Of a DNA stretch of 35,944 nucleotides, positions 22,307 through 31,292 are shown piece after piece. Source of the DNA: Siphonobacter sp048595215 (lineage in GTDB: Bacteria > Bacteroidota > Bacteroidia > Cytophagales > Spirosomataceae); assembly GCF_048595215.1 (NCBI RefSeq), contig NZ_JBMDWJ010000107.1:1-35944 (forward strand), written 5' to 3'. How positions within the stretch are numbered: the first letter of the stretch is position 1; every line of letters begins with the position of its first letter. A program made the translations under genes and the position numbers. Under the pieces are notes generated by a model. That model ran no database searches. It was not told where the DNA came from and saw nothing but the letters and a program-made list of their open reading frames with translations.

Positions 22307-25300
22307 TTAACCCTGCCTTTTCCACCACTCCCGGCTCCAGATGCGTTGATACAGCCACCCTTTCCGTTCCAGACTTAGGGGAAAGTACGCATGAGCTTCC
22401 TTCGCACTTAGGCTCTGATAGTACACGTCATCATCGGTCAATATCAGACGTTTGTAGTTTTCCTGCTCTTTTTCGACCAGATCGGCGAAGGGTAATTCGT
22501 TCTTCCACTGAGGTTGCTCTCTTTGCAATTGATCTTTCAGTAATTGACTCGACTGTAGTTCTTCCGTGACTAGTGGTTTCGGTTTATACGCACCCTGTGA
22601 CACCTGCCGGGCAAAGTTCAGGTATTGTTTCAGCAGTTTAGGCCCGGCATTTACGGTCTCTTCCACGTGTAGTTGTTCCGGCCAGAGGCTTGTCACTACA
22701 TAAATGCGTTCGCGGGCTCGGGTGATAGCTACATTCAGTCGGTTTTCGCCCCCCGCCTGGTTGAGTGAACCGAATTGGAGGGCTACCCTACCCCGCTCAT
22801 CAGGAGCATAACCGATGGAAAAAATGATAATATCCCGCTCGTCCCCCTGTACATTTTCCAGGTTTTTAATGAACAATGAATCGGGCTTTTGGGAAAGGCC
22901 CTCGAGCGTATCTTCCAGCAGGCGTTGTTGAGGAGCATTGAAGGTTACAATGCCGATGGACCGCTCGGGTTCCTGTCGTACCAAATCTTCCACCAGCGAG
23001 CGGATGGCTTCGGCCTCAACGAGGTTACTCTGATTTTTCCATTCTCCTTCTACTTTCCAATATCGGATGGCTCCTTCGCGGCGGTTCATTTCCTGAAAGT
23101 CCGGCAGTAACTTCAGGCGATTCTGGTAAAAATGCTGGTTAGAAAAATCAATTAAATCCAGCGATCGACTGCGATAATGCCCCTGCAAGACCACTTGAGG
23201 CAAATCACGGGCCATCAGGTCCAGCAAACTACTGACTTCCAGTTCAGGCACATCCTCTGTTTCTTCTTCAAACCGAACGCGGTACAAGTCCGAGGGCTGC
23301 AGTTGCTGACTATCACCCGCAATGACAACCTGTTCACCCCGAAACATGGCCGGTAAGCCCTGCTCAGCAAAACACTGGGAGGCTTCATCAAAAATGACCA
23401 GATCGAACAAGGGTTTAGTACCGCGTTGAAACGGAAAAACGGCCGATACCGTTTCGGGCGAGGCCAGCCAGCAGGGTACCAGTGAAAAAATCTCTTCCGC
23501 AAACGTAGCCAGCACCTGTCGCACGGGCCAGATCAGCCGCTTCTTGGTTACCTGGTGACGTAAGTCACGATACGTAATCGTATTTCCCAGTCGATTGGTT
23601 TCGAGCGACTGGTAGGTTTGTTCCCGCAATCGCATCCGGCCAATCTCCCCGGCCAGTTCCTGTTTCCGAACGACGGCTGCTCGTAATTCCTCTTCCCGTT
23701 GGCTCATGCTCAGGCCCGATACGCTTCGTAAAATCGGATGCTGTACTTCCAGGTGATCGAGCCAAGCTAGTCGTAGTGAATTATCGAAAGCGGCTACGAG
23801 CGTTTGTCCCTCGTACCGCTGAAGCATTTCCCGTTCGGCGGTACTAAGCTGATTTTTAAGCGTATCCCACTCCTGCAGCCATTCAAAATCATCCGTAAGG
23901 GTCGTCGTTAAGGCTGGAACAGCAGTATCGGGTTGTTGAATTAGCTGTTCGATCTGACGGTCGGTGAGGTATACTCGCCAGGACTGGTAGGCCGTCTTGA
24001 ACTGAGCCGCTAGCTGCAGAGCCGTTTCCAGTTGATTGCGAAAGGGCCGTAAGCCTTCAAAATGTAACTCTTTTAGTAACGAAGGCCCCCGTTGAATCTG
24101 CTGATATAATTCACTGGCTCGCTTGAGTTGCATTGATACGCGTTCCCAGTGTTCCCGGGAAACCGACCAATTTTCCGCAACTACCGTCACCTCCGCTTGC
24201 TTCGCCCATCTTTTCATGTGTTGCTCGGCTTCGATTCGGCGATCCAGCCGGGCTTTCAATTCTTGCAAATCAGCCAATTCCAGCGATAGCCCTTGTTGTT
24301 CGGCATCGGCCCGAATGATCTCTTTTTCCTTGAAAAATAACCACTTGACCATAGACGTACGGGCTTGCAGAGCCGTTTCCAGGCGGGCACGGAATTCCAT
24401 CAATTCTGAACTTCTCCGCGTCGTGTGCAGCAAACCGGCTTGTTCAATTCGTTCGAGGACCTGTCGTTCGGGCCAGCTTTCCCAATCAGGTATTTGCTGC
24501 CGGTGTACTTTCTGGAGCCAGGGTTCTAGTTCCGGCGTAAGTTGACGCTGAATGGTCTGCAAAGCTTCAACCGGAAGGGTATGCATCTCCGTCCAGCCTA
24601 GTTTTCGCCCCATCAGTTGTCCCCACTGGTGGTGCAGCTCCTCTACCTGAGTCGGCACTTGCTGGATCAGAGCCCGTATTTGCGGTACTGCCTGAAAACT
24701 AAAACCACTAAAATTCACCCGGTCCGCCCAAGGATGATCGGTTCCTAAACGAGCCGCATACAACTCGTAGCGTTTAAAACGCCGTAGGGTTTCCGCGTAG
24801 GTGTCAAAATGAAACGATTGGTACCACTCACCCAGGTCAAAATGATCTTCCTGCGGATGTGAAGTCAGATATAATTCCTTCGGCGAAAGCCCACAAACCT
24901 GAGTATCAAACAGGGCGGTTTTGAAATCCTGTAACTCCTGCTGAACCCGGTCAATCTGGTGGGCATTTTGTGTAAACTCCCGTTCGAGTAAGATGGCATC
25001 CAGACTGGTATTCAGGCGTCGGTACTCGTCGATTCGATCAATTTGTCCGGCAATCTGATCGTATAAGCGTTTCCGATCGTGTTGAAAATCGTGCAGGTTT
25101 GCCACGAAAGGCTGCCAGCCCGCCAGCGAAAGTCGTTCGTATACGGTATCCAAGGCCGCCCGCTTCTGGCTCACGACCAACACCCGTTTTCCCTGAGCCG
25201 TAAAGTCGGCAATGAGATTACAGATCAACTGGGATTTGCCCGTTCCCGGCGGTCCCTGAATCACCAGTGATTCGCCCTTTTTAATTCGCCGGAAAGCCGC

Positions 25301-26179
25301 CTCCTGCGAAGCATCCAGCAAAAATGGGGTCAGCATATCCGCTTCCCGCAGTTTTTGGTATTCCGTACCGCCTGGTTCGAAAGCAGCGAATTCTTCAGTT
25401 TCGTCCGCCAGCAGGGCTTCGTAATCTCGGACCAGATACGAACCGGCCTGGGGAAAAATGCCCAGTAGGGCATGCGGCAATAGCTGAAGCTCGCCATTGC
25501 GTTCGGTACGTTCGAGGTCGCTTTTTAAAAGTTTTGGGAAAAACTGAAGCTGATTTTCGAACAAGTCGGAATTATAATTGAGCGTTAGGGGTGTTTCTTT
25601 CAGCCATTCGTACAAAGCCGTCCGAAAGGCCAGAGCATCGGTAGGAAAGTCTTCGAAATCTTTTTCATACAACTCCTCCGACAACCGCAACCCGTTAAAA
25701 TGAGCATAGGCCATGACCAGCGATCGGTTCAGGGAAAGCGGTTCATCCCGGCGATCGAGTACCCAGCGATTTTGCGGGGTCACCCGTACATTCACTGGCC
25801 AGAACAGCAAGGGAGCCCGTACCACCGTACCGTCCGAAAATTTTCCCTGCACCAGCGGCCAGCCCAGATACAGGTCTTCGGTACCCCGTTCGGCCTCGAT
25901 AAACGCGGCGGTACGGGCCATGCGTCGGAGGCGTTTGGAAACTTCATTCACCTTTTCGTACCGGGCGTCAAGTACGTCGCAGAGCAGTACGTTGCTTTTA
26001 CCCGCAATGCAGGCCGTAATGACATCAAACGAAGAGGTACTGGCCAGAAAGTTCAGGTCATGCACATCCAGAAACTGTTCCTGCGGTAAGTTTAGGAGCA
26101 AAAGTGATCGGTTTCGGGGACTCAGATTGGCCAGTCTTCGCTGAAAAACCCGAATGCTTGATTTATCAAACTTCTTCAT
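22307..26179 (-). CDS. DUF4011-type superfamily 1 helicase with a divergent C-terminal Vsr/MTES-like domain
   Basis: 1290 residues from the ATG at 26179; a GTG at 26272 would add 31 residues of no family character. N-terminus about 5-130 resembles DUF4011 ('LANLSPRNRSLLLLNL' ... 'LYLGWPLVQG' ... 'RAPLLFWPVNV'). The SF1 core: Walker A 'GPPGTGKSQLICNLIADF' (about 309-326), motif Ia 'VLVVSQKRAALDTVYERL', then a 600-residue largely helical, Gln/Glu/Leu-rich insert, Walker B 'LVIFDEASQ' (about 930), motif III 'VVIAGDSQQLQP', motif IV 'LQGHYRSRSLDLIDFSN', motif V 'VQGDERDIIIFS', motif VI 'NVAITRARERIYV'. The C-terminal 80 residues ('LPFADLV', 'LILTDDDVYYQS', 'LERKGWLYQRIWSREWW') resemble the Vsr/MTES nuclease fold in order, with altered residues. 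An ATP-dependent nucleic-acid helicase; the biological role is uncertain. Confidence 0.85.
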   Translation of the reverse strand: MKKFDKSSIRVFQRRLANLSPRNRSLLLLNLPQEQFLDVHDLNFLASTSSFDVITACIAGKSNVLLCDVLDARYEKVNEVSKRLRRMARTAAFIEAERGTEDLYLGWPLVQGKFSDGTVVRAPLLFWPVNVRVTPQNRWVLDRRDEPLSLNRSLVMAYAHFNGLRLSEELYEKDFEDFPTDALAFRTALYEWLKETPLTLNYNSDLFENQLQFFPKLLKSDLERTERNGELQLLPHALLGIFPQAGSYLVRDYEALLADETEEFAAFEPGGTEYQKLREADMLTPFLLDASQEAAFRRIKKGESLVIQGPPGTGKSQLICNLIADFTAQGKRVLVVSQKRAALDTVYERLSLAGWQPFVANLHDFQHDRKRLYDQIAGQIDRIDEYRRLNTSLDAILLEREFTQNAHQIDRVQQELQDFKTALFDTQVCGLSPKELYLTSHPQEDHFDLGEWYQSFHFDTYAETLRRFKRYELYAARLGTDHPWADRVNFSGFSFQAVPQIRALIQQVPTQVEELHHQWGQLMGRKLGWTEMHTLPVEALQTIQRQLTPELEPWLQKVHRQQIPDWESWPERQVLERIEQAGLLHTTRRSSELMEFRARLETALQARTSMVKWLFFKEKEIIRADAEQQGLSLELADLQELKARLDRRIEAEQHMKRWAKQAEVTVVAENWSVSREHWERVSMQLKRASELYQQIQRGPSLLKELHFEGLRPFRNQLETALQLAAQFKTAYQSWRVYLTDRQIEQLIQQPDTAVPALTTTLTDDFEWLQEWDTLKNQLSTAEREMLQRYEGQTLVAAFDNSLRLAWLDHLEVQHPILRSVSGLSMSQREEELRAAVVRKQELAGEIGRMRLREQTYQSLETNRLGNTITYRDLRHQVTKKRLIWPVRQVLATFAEEIFSLVPCWLASPETVSAVFPFQRGTKPLFDLVIFDEASQCFAEQGLPAMFRGEQVVIAGDSQQLQPSDLYRVRFEEETEDVPELEVSSLLDLMARDLPQVVLQGHYRSRSLDLIDFSNQHFYQNRLKLLPDFQEMNRREGAIRYWKVEGEWKNQSNLVEAEAIRSLVEDLVRQEPERSIGIVTFNAPQQRLLEDTLEGLSQKPDSLFIKNLENVQGDERDIIIFSIGYAPDERGRVALQFGSLNQAGGENRLNVAITRARERIYVVTSLWPEQLHVEETVNAGPKLLKQYLNFARQVSQGAYKPKPLVTEELQSSQLLKDQLQREQPQWKNELPFADLVEKEQENYKRLILTDDDVYYQSLSAKEAHAYFPLSLERKGWLYQRIWSREWWKRQG

Positions 26180-26363
26180 ACATAAGGACGCCGCCTGCGG
26201 GCGAGCGAATCTCTGACAATCTACGTTAAAACGCGTCAATCTGTTTGCCTCGCTAGTTAACCCCGACTTCACTCAGGCTCCCCTTTGAACTTTTTGTATA
26301 AACTAACTACGGGTTTCTTCGTAGGAATTAGTTGCTTATACCAATAATACCAACGGGTAGACG

Positions 26364-26371
26364 TAAATTTG
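26364..26371 (+). promoter_or_regulatory. Putative -7 promoter box for the GT2 gene at 26459
   Basis: TAAATTTG fits TAnnTTTG, 88 bases before the ATG, in the 279-base divergent gap between helicase and glycosyltransferase. TTG at 26332 is further away than the usual spacing. Confidence 0.35.
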
Positions 26372-26458
26372 AGGTTTATTTCAATTCCCCCTGCAAACTC
26401 CTCTTTTTACCCGTACCAAGTTTGACTAACCAGGGCGAGGGGTGGATCATTATTATCT

Positions 26459-27199
26459 ATGTACAATAATAAAAAAGTCGTTGTGGTTATGCCCGCGTAC
26501 CGGGCCGCTCTTACGGTAGAACGAACGTACCGGGAAATCCCCTTTGATTTGGTGGATGAAGTGGTACTCGTTGACGATCATAGTCCGGATAATACCGTAG
26601 AAGTCGCTCAAGCCCTAGGCATTAAGCACGTCATTCGCCACGACATTAATAAAGGATACGGAGGAAATCAGAAAACGTGTTACAAGAAGGCTCTGGAATT
26701 GGGCGGTGACATTGTCATCATGCTGCACCCGGATTATCAGTATACGCCTCTGCTGCTGACGGCCATGATTTCCATCATTGGAAATGATTTGTATCCGGTC
26801 GTATTTGGCTCACGTATTCTGGGCAAGGGAGCCTTGAAAGGCGGAATGCCCATGTATAAGTACATCGCCAATCGCTTTCTGACCTTTGTACAGAATGTGT
26901 TACTGAATGAAAAACTGTCTGAATATCACACGGGCTATCGGGCCTTCTCACGGGAAGTACTGGAAAAAGTCCCTTTCGACAAGTGCGATGACGACTTTGT
27001 ATTTGATAACGAAATGATTGCCCAGATTTTCTGGAAAGGCTTTGAAATTGCGGAAGTAACCTGCCCGACCAAGTATTTTGACGAAGCTTCTTCCATCAAC
27101 TTTCTTCGCAGTTCCAAGTACGGATTGGGCGTACTGCGAACCTCCCTTTTGTATCGATTTTCGAAATGGGGTTTGGGCAAGTGGAAAATTCTTGATTAA
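26459..27199 (+). CDS. Family 2 glycosyltransferase (DPM1-like, no membrane helices)
   Basis: 246 residues. GT-A fold: 'VVVMPAYRAALTVERTYREI', nucleotide-binding 'EVVLVDDHSPDNTVEVA', 'NKGYGGNQKTCYKKAL', a DxD-equivalent 'MLHPDYQYTP' (about 81-90), 'VFGSRILGKGAL' and 'HTGYRAFSREVLEKVPF' (acceptor/polyprenol-type site). Homologues transfer a sugar from a nucleotide sugar to polyprenyl phosphate or to a glycan in the cytoplasm; the donor cannot be named. ATG at 26459. It begins the surface-glycan region and converges with the dolichol-phosphate-mannose-synthase-like gene. Confidence 0.9.
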   Translation: MYNNKKVVVVMPAYRAALTVERTYREIPFDLVDEVVLVDDHSPDNTVEVAQALGIKHVIRHDINKGYGGNQKTCYKKALELGGDIVIMLHPDYQYTPLLLTAMISIIGNDLYPVVFGSRILGKGALKGGMPMYKYIANRFLTFVQNVLLNEKLSEYHTGYRAFSREVLEKVPFDKCDDDFVFDNEMIAQIFWKGFEIAEVTCPTKYFDEASSINFLRSSKYGLGVLRTSLLYRFSKWGLGKWKILD

Positions 27200-27233
27200 C
27201 TGATCGAGTTACTGACCAGATTCGCTACTATAC

Positions 27234-27271
27234 AAGGAAAGCCCGTCAATCACTTGGCGGGCTTTCCTTTA
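27234..27271. terminator. Bidirectional terminator between convergent glycosyltransferase genes
   Basis: AAGGAAAGCCCGTCAA (27234-27249) pairs with TTGGCGGGCTTTCCTT (27254-27269), one T-G wobble, loop TCAC. The outer A/T parts provide T tracts for both directions. Confidence 0.85.
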
Positions 27272-27289
27272 TTATGCGTACGGATGTAT

Positions 27290-28126
27290 TTAGCTCCCCT
27301 GGGGTTCCAGCTTAATCGCTTCGAACGTCTCTACGGATTCGCGGATGTAGCGTTTAAAGAAACTGTCTACTTTCAATTGAATGACGCCCAGGAAAGCTTC
27401 CTTGAAAATTTTCGTGGACATTTTGGAAACGCCCTTCGTGCGATCGGTAAAAATGATTGGTACTTCCTTGAGTTTAAATCCATATTTCCAGGAAGTAAAT
27501 TTCATTTCGATCTGGAAGGCGTACCCGACAAAGCGAATGGAGTCCAGATCAATCGCTTCGAGCACCCGGCGACGGTAACACTTAAAACCAGCGGTGGCAT
27601 CCATCACGGGCATTCCCGTAATAAAACGCACGTAAACACCGGCAAAATACGACATCAGTACCCGTCCCATTGGCCAGTTCACCACATTTACGCCCTGGAT
27701 GTACCGCGAACCGATGGCCAGGTCATTGCCTTCTTCGGCACAGGCCCGCCACAGTCGTACCAGATCGTCGGGATTGTGGGAAAAGTCCGCATCCATTTCA
27801 AAAATATACTGATAGCCTTTTTTGAGGGCATACTTAAAGGCCGTCAAATAGGCCGTGCCCAGGCCCAGTTTACCCTTGCGTTCGAGCAGGTGAATGCGAT
27901 TATCACCAAACTCGTCCTGCAATTGTTTCACTCTAAAAGCCGTACCATCGGGAGAACCGTCATCTACAATCAGTACATCGAAAGTCGGCTCCAGGCTCAT
28001 AACCTTGCGAAGAACCGTTTCAATATTTTCAATTTCATTGTAAGTCGGAATCACGACGATTCGTTCTTTCGACCCATTCATCAAAAGCGGTGTAGAGGTA
28101 CCCGTAAAAACAGAAAGTGCTTCCAT
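27290..28126 (-). CDS. Polyprenol-phosphate mannose synthase-like GT2
   Basis: 278 residues from the ATG at 28126; an internal ATG at 28081 ('MNGSKERIVVIPTYNE') would give the more usual N-terminus, so the true start may be 28081. Motifs: 'VVIPTYNEIENIETVL', 'LIVDDGSPDGT', 'KLGLGTAYLTAFKYAL', metal-binding 'FEMDADFSHNPDDL', 'AIGSRYIQGV', 'DATAGFKCYRRRVLEAI', 'FQIEMKFTSWKYGFKLKEVPIIFTDR'. These match bacterial dolichol/polyprenol monophosphomannose synthases: GDP-mannose + polyprenyl phosphate gives polyprenyl-P-mannose, a donor used by GT-C enzymes. No C-terminal membrane helix. Several GT-C-like proteins nearby are candidate users of its product. Confidence 0.92.
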   Translation of the reverse strand: MEALSVFTGTSTPLLMNGSKERIVVIPTYNEIENIETVLRKVMSLEPTFDVLIVDDGSPDGTAFRVKQLQDEFGDNRIHLLERKGKLGLGTAYLTAFKYALKKGYQYIFEMDADFSHNPDDLVRLWRACAEEGNDLAIGSRYIQGVNVVNWPMGRVLMSYFAGVYVRFITGMPVMDATAGFKCYRRRVLEAIDLDSIRFVGYAFQIEMKFTSWKYGFKLKEVPIIFTDRTKGVSKMSTKIFKEAFLGVIQLKVDSFFKRYIRESVETFEAIKLEPQGS

Positions 28127-28614
28127 AAACCAAATCAGGTGGAAATCAGGGTATGGTTAGGTTAGCCGAAGCCAATCAAAAAATTCGAGGGAATTAATTT
28201 AGTAACGTCAAAACGACCTTACTCATTCATCTGGAGCGTTAAAATACTTTAAGGCAGCGTAGATCGTACAGCAAATTTCGCGGATTAATTCCAATAAAAC
28301 TAACTCATTGTCAGAGGCTTTCAGCAATGATCAGAACCATACGAATGAGTGGGTGAACGGTTTCACCAAAAAATAATTCAAGGCTATTTGAAAGAACTTT
28401 AAGAAATTAGCCCCTGATTTTGAATGGAATCAGTAGTATTCACGGCTTCAAAGGACTGATTCATAGCTCATCCACAGCCTTTACTTTCCGTTCGTAAGTC
28501 ATTAGAATGGCTTAGGCTCCTTTGGTTTATTCCAAAGGTTAGTCAGCCTTTGCTCGTTTTACCTGATTCTGTTCAACCGACCATAGCATACTGCGATATA
28601 AATTCATCGTTTCC
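28127..28614. other. Long divergent intergenic region
   Basis: 488 bases between divergent genes. No credible coding frame on either strand. It holds a short hairpin, CCTTTGG (28519-28525) with CCAAAGG (28532-28538), and several AT-rich stretches, but no TAnnTTTG box that I could place confidently. Most probably it carries the two divergent promoters. Confidence 0.5.
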
Positions 28615-29751
28615 ATGTCAGCAACCCCGATAGATGTACCGAGAACCGCAATAAAACAGGAATCCTACTTCAAGCAACTGGACGGAATCCGCTTTATCGC
28701 TGTCTTTCTGGTTTTATACGATCACCTGCTGGCCGGGTTCAATACCCTTCCCATTGGCCCCATTGGGGTTACGATCTTCTTTGTACTGAGTGGCTTTCTC
28801 ATTACCCGTATTCTAATTGAGAGCAAGCATCAGTACCAACCCCGTGAAAATGGCCTAAGTACCTATCTGAAGAAATTCTTCATTCGCCGTACCATCCGGA
28901 TTTTCCCCATTTATTACCTCGTTATTTTCCTACTGGTGCTGTTTAACGTACCGCCTGCCCGCGAAAAATTTCTCTGGCTGGCCCTGTACGCTACCAATAT
29001 TTACATTGCCCACTACGAAACCTGGCTCGGGTCGATGGACCACTTGTGGTCGCTGGCCGTGGAAGAACAGTTTTACATCTTCTTCCCCTTCCTGGTCTTC
29101 TTCGTTCCGACCCGCCATTTACCTAAAATACTCGTTGCGTTTATCGTTGGTAGTGTTTCCCTGCGATTGTACTATTTTTTGAAAGGCGAACCCTGGTTTG
29201 TTTCCTACGTACTGATGCCTACCAGCCTGGATTCGTTCGGACTGGGTGGTTTTCTCGCCTATCTCTATATTTTCCAACTGGGCCATTTTCAGCGAATTTT
29301 CCGTCATACGGCCTTAGTCTGGTTAGGACTAATCATTCTGGGAGGCAGTTTATACTGGTACCACATTTCTGCCGATCCGCATCAATCCCTCAACAGTGTA
29401 TTCGAGCGGCTGGCGGGTTCCATCTTTGCTTTTTTCCTAATTGGGAAAGCCATCTTGGGCTACGACGGGGTGATGAAATGGGTACTGGAAAATCCGGTTA
29501 GTATTTATCTGGGCCGTATCAGCTATGGTATTTATTTGTATCACAACTTTGTGTATAACCACTACCATACGCCTCCTACCCACCCCGTGTATCGCCTGAT
29601 GCACCGCATTTACCGGGAGATCCCAGCTCTGGAAGAAAGCTATCTGTTCAACTTTGCTGCGTATACCTTGTTAACCATTCTAGTAGCTACGTTATCCTGG
29701 TACATCATTGAAAAACCCATCAACAACCTTAAAAATCGCTTTCGTTATTAA
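28615..29751 (+). CDS. Acyltransferase family 3 membrane protein (OafA/YrhL type)
   Basis: 378 residues, about ten membrane helices. Helix 1 'QLDGIRFIAVFLVLYDHLL' contains the family's catalytic His (here in 'LYDHLLAG'); 'GPIGVTIFFVLSGFLITRIL' and the basic 'KFFIRRTIRIFPIYYLVIFLLV' follow, both hallmarks; 'LWSLAVEEQFYIFFPFLV' is the conserved acidic loop; 'GRISYGIYLYHNF' is the C-terminal signature. The family O-acetylates or O-acylates lipopolysaccharide, exopolysaccharide or peptidoglycan sugars at the inner membrane. ATG at 28615. 15 bases upstream of the GT-C-like gene, so probably one operon. Confidence 0.93.
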   Translation: MSATPIDVPRTAIKQESYFKQLDGIRFIAVFLVLYDHLLAGFNTLPIGPIGVTIFFVLSGFLITRILIESKHQYQPRENGLSTYLKKFFIRRTIRIFPIYYLVIFLLVLFNVPPAREKFLWLALYATNIYIAHYETWLGSMDHLWSLAVEEQFYIFFPFLVFFVPTRHLPKILVAFIVGSVSLRLYYFLKGEPWFVSYVLMPTSLDSFGLGGFLAYLYIFQLGHFQRIFRHTALVWLGLIILGGSLYWYHISADPHQSLNSVFERLAGSIFAFFLIGKAILGYDGVMKWVLENPVSIYLGRISYGIYLYHNFVYNHYHTPPTHPVYRLMHRIYREIPALEESYLFNFAAYTLLTILVATLSWYIIEKPINNLKNRFRY

Positions 29752-29766
29752 TGCCTTCCACGCTTT

Positions 29767-31176
29767 ATGTCTGACTTTCTTTCGAAAAGGTTCTGGATTC
29801 TACCGGCCTGGGTACTCCTCCTGCTCATTACGGTAGTTCCGATCATTGCCCTGAGTTTTTATAATCACCCCAGTGCTGCCGACGATTTCTGTTTTGCCTA
29901 CATGGCCCGTGATTACGGCATCTGGTGGTCTACGAAGTTTTATTACGAACAGTGGAGCGGACGCTACCTGGCGAATGTACTTTTCCACGTGACGCCTTTG
30001 TTTGCCAATGGTTTCTGGTATTTCAAGGTACTGCCGATTGTTTATCTGCTAACGACCTTCTGGTCGCTGTATGCTTTGGTCGGCGTGCTATTCAGGGTTT
30101 CGCCCGCTCATAAATTCATGATTACGGCGGCTTTGGTCATTGCCTATGTCCTGCAAATGGCGAGTCTGGCTGAAGGTTTTTACTGGGCTACGGTCTCGTA
30201 TACCTACATTTTGCCCCAGATCCTAACGACTTTCCTGCTGGTCATTCTAAGTAAAGTATACGAAAGTCGTTCTTCCACAGCAGCCAATGCCTGGTTAGTA
30301 CTGGCGGCCGTATTCATTGTGGGTATTGTCGGTCTTTGTGAAATGTTCGTCATTTTACTGGGCGGTCTGCTGGGTAGTTTTCTATTGTACCAACTGCTTT
30401 TCAACCGTAAGCTCGACCTGCGTTTAGTGTTTTTGCTAGGGATTACGCTGGTCAGTAGCTACTTCATTCTGCAATCGCCGGGCTCGAAAGTGCGTCAGCA
30501 TGCGAATCCACTGGGAGGTAATCTGGTCTTCTCGCTTCCTATGTCGTTTCGTACGACGGCTGAACTGGCCCTTCACTGGATGCCCCTGCTTTTGATTTTT
30601 GTGGTATTCTGGCTGGTATGGCTGGCTCACCGGGAAGATCGGGCGTTCCGTTCGTACCTGCGGATTCGTCCCTGGGCGGGTTGGCTGGTCTGGGCGGGAC
30701 TGACTCCTCTCCTCTTCTTCCCGTATTTTTACGGGGTAGGTATGGATGAAGTGCCGGTACGTATCACCAATACGGTCTATTATTTTTATCTGACGGGTCT
30801 GTTTTATAACCTGACGGTAAGCGTACTCTGGCTTCGGGAAACGAAAGGTCTTGAAGTAGCTCAGCCCGCCATTCTGAAGGCTTTGCTGGTGCTGGCTTTG
30901 TTGGCCGTACCCGTAGCGTACGCGTTCAACAAAAACTTCCGGATGATGACCCGCGACTTAACTACGGGAACGGCGGCTCAGTACGACCGGGAACTAACAG
31001 AACGTTACGCATACATCCGGCAGTCGAAGCAGGATACCGTTACCATTGCACCGCTTCAGCATGTACCAGCGTCTTTATTTACCGAAGACATTAAGGACAA
31101 CACGACGCACTTATGGAATAAGTGTGAATCGCAGTTTTTCGGTAAAAAAGCATTGATTTTACAAACCAAAGAGTAA
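29767..31176 (+). CDS. DUF6056-like polytopic membrane protein (GT-C-like)
   Basis: 469 residues with about ten hydrophobic segments. After helix 1 ('LPAWVLLLLITVVPIIALSFY') comes 'SAADDFCFAYMARDYG' (Asp39-Asp40), then 'YYEQWSGRYLANVLFH' (63-66 WSGR): the first-loop pattern of DUF6056/GT-C-type proteins, related in plan to the genes at 4780 and 32236 but shorter and lacking their beta-rich tail. The soluble C-terminus 'RELTERYAYIRQSKQDTVTIAPL' is typical of DUF6056 proteins. Probably transfers a sugar from a lipid-linked donor in the periplasm; not provable here. ATG at 29767. Follows the acyltransferase by 15 bases. Confidence 0.75.
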   Translation: MSDFLSKRFWILPAWVLLLLITVVPIIALSFYNHPSAADDFCFAYMARDYGIWWSTKFYYEQWSGRYLANVLFHVTPLFANGFWYFKVLPIVYLLTTFWSLYALVGVLFRVSPAHKFMITAALVIAYVLQMASLAEGFYWATVSYTYILPQILTTFLLVILSKVYESRSSTAANAWLVLAAVFIVGIVGLCEMFVILLGGLLGSFLLYQLLFNRKLDLRLVFLLGITLVSSYFILQSPGSKVRQHANPLGGNLVFSLPMSFRTTAELALHWMPLLLIFVVFWLVWLAHREDRAFRSYLRIRPWAGWLVWAGLTPLLFFPYFYGVGMDEVPVRITNTVYYFYLTGLFYNLTVSVLWLRETKGLEVAQPAILKALLVLALLAVPVAYAFNKNFRMMTRDLTTGTAAQYDRELTERYAYIRQSKQDTVTIAPLQHVPASLFTEDIKDNTTHLWNKCESQFFGKKALILQTKE

Positions 31177-31292
31177 CCTTTTTGCTCTTTGACTGATGAG
31201 TAGATAAACCGGCTTACTACCGATAGCAAAGGCATGTACGGTTATATACTTCTGCTTTACGAAGTAGAATCCATCATTTAATCCTTATTACC

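Noticed and set aside
22307..26179. Member of a multi-gene defence island
   Set aside because: The neighbours are nuoC and a glycosyltransferase; no restriction, toxin-antitoxin or mobile-element gene is nearby.
26180..26272. Upstream GTG start for the helicase
   Set aside because: The 31 added residues do not resemble the family N-terminus; the ATG at 26179 directly precedes the DUF4011-like region.
27254..28165. Open frame of about 300 codons on the plus strand
   Set aside because: It is antisense to the well-supported mannose-synthase-like gene, has no recognisable motif, and its composition is that of a complementary shadow.
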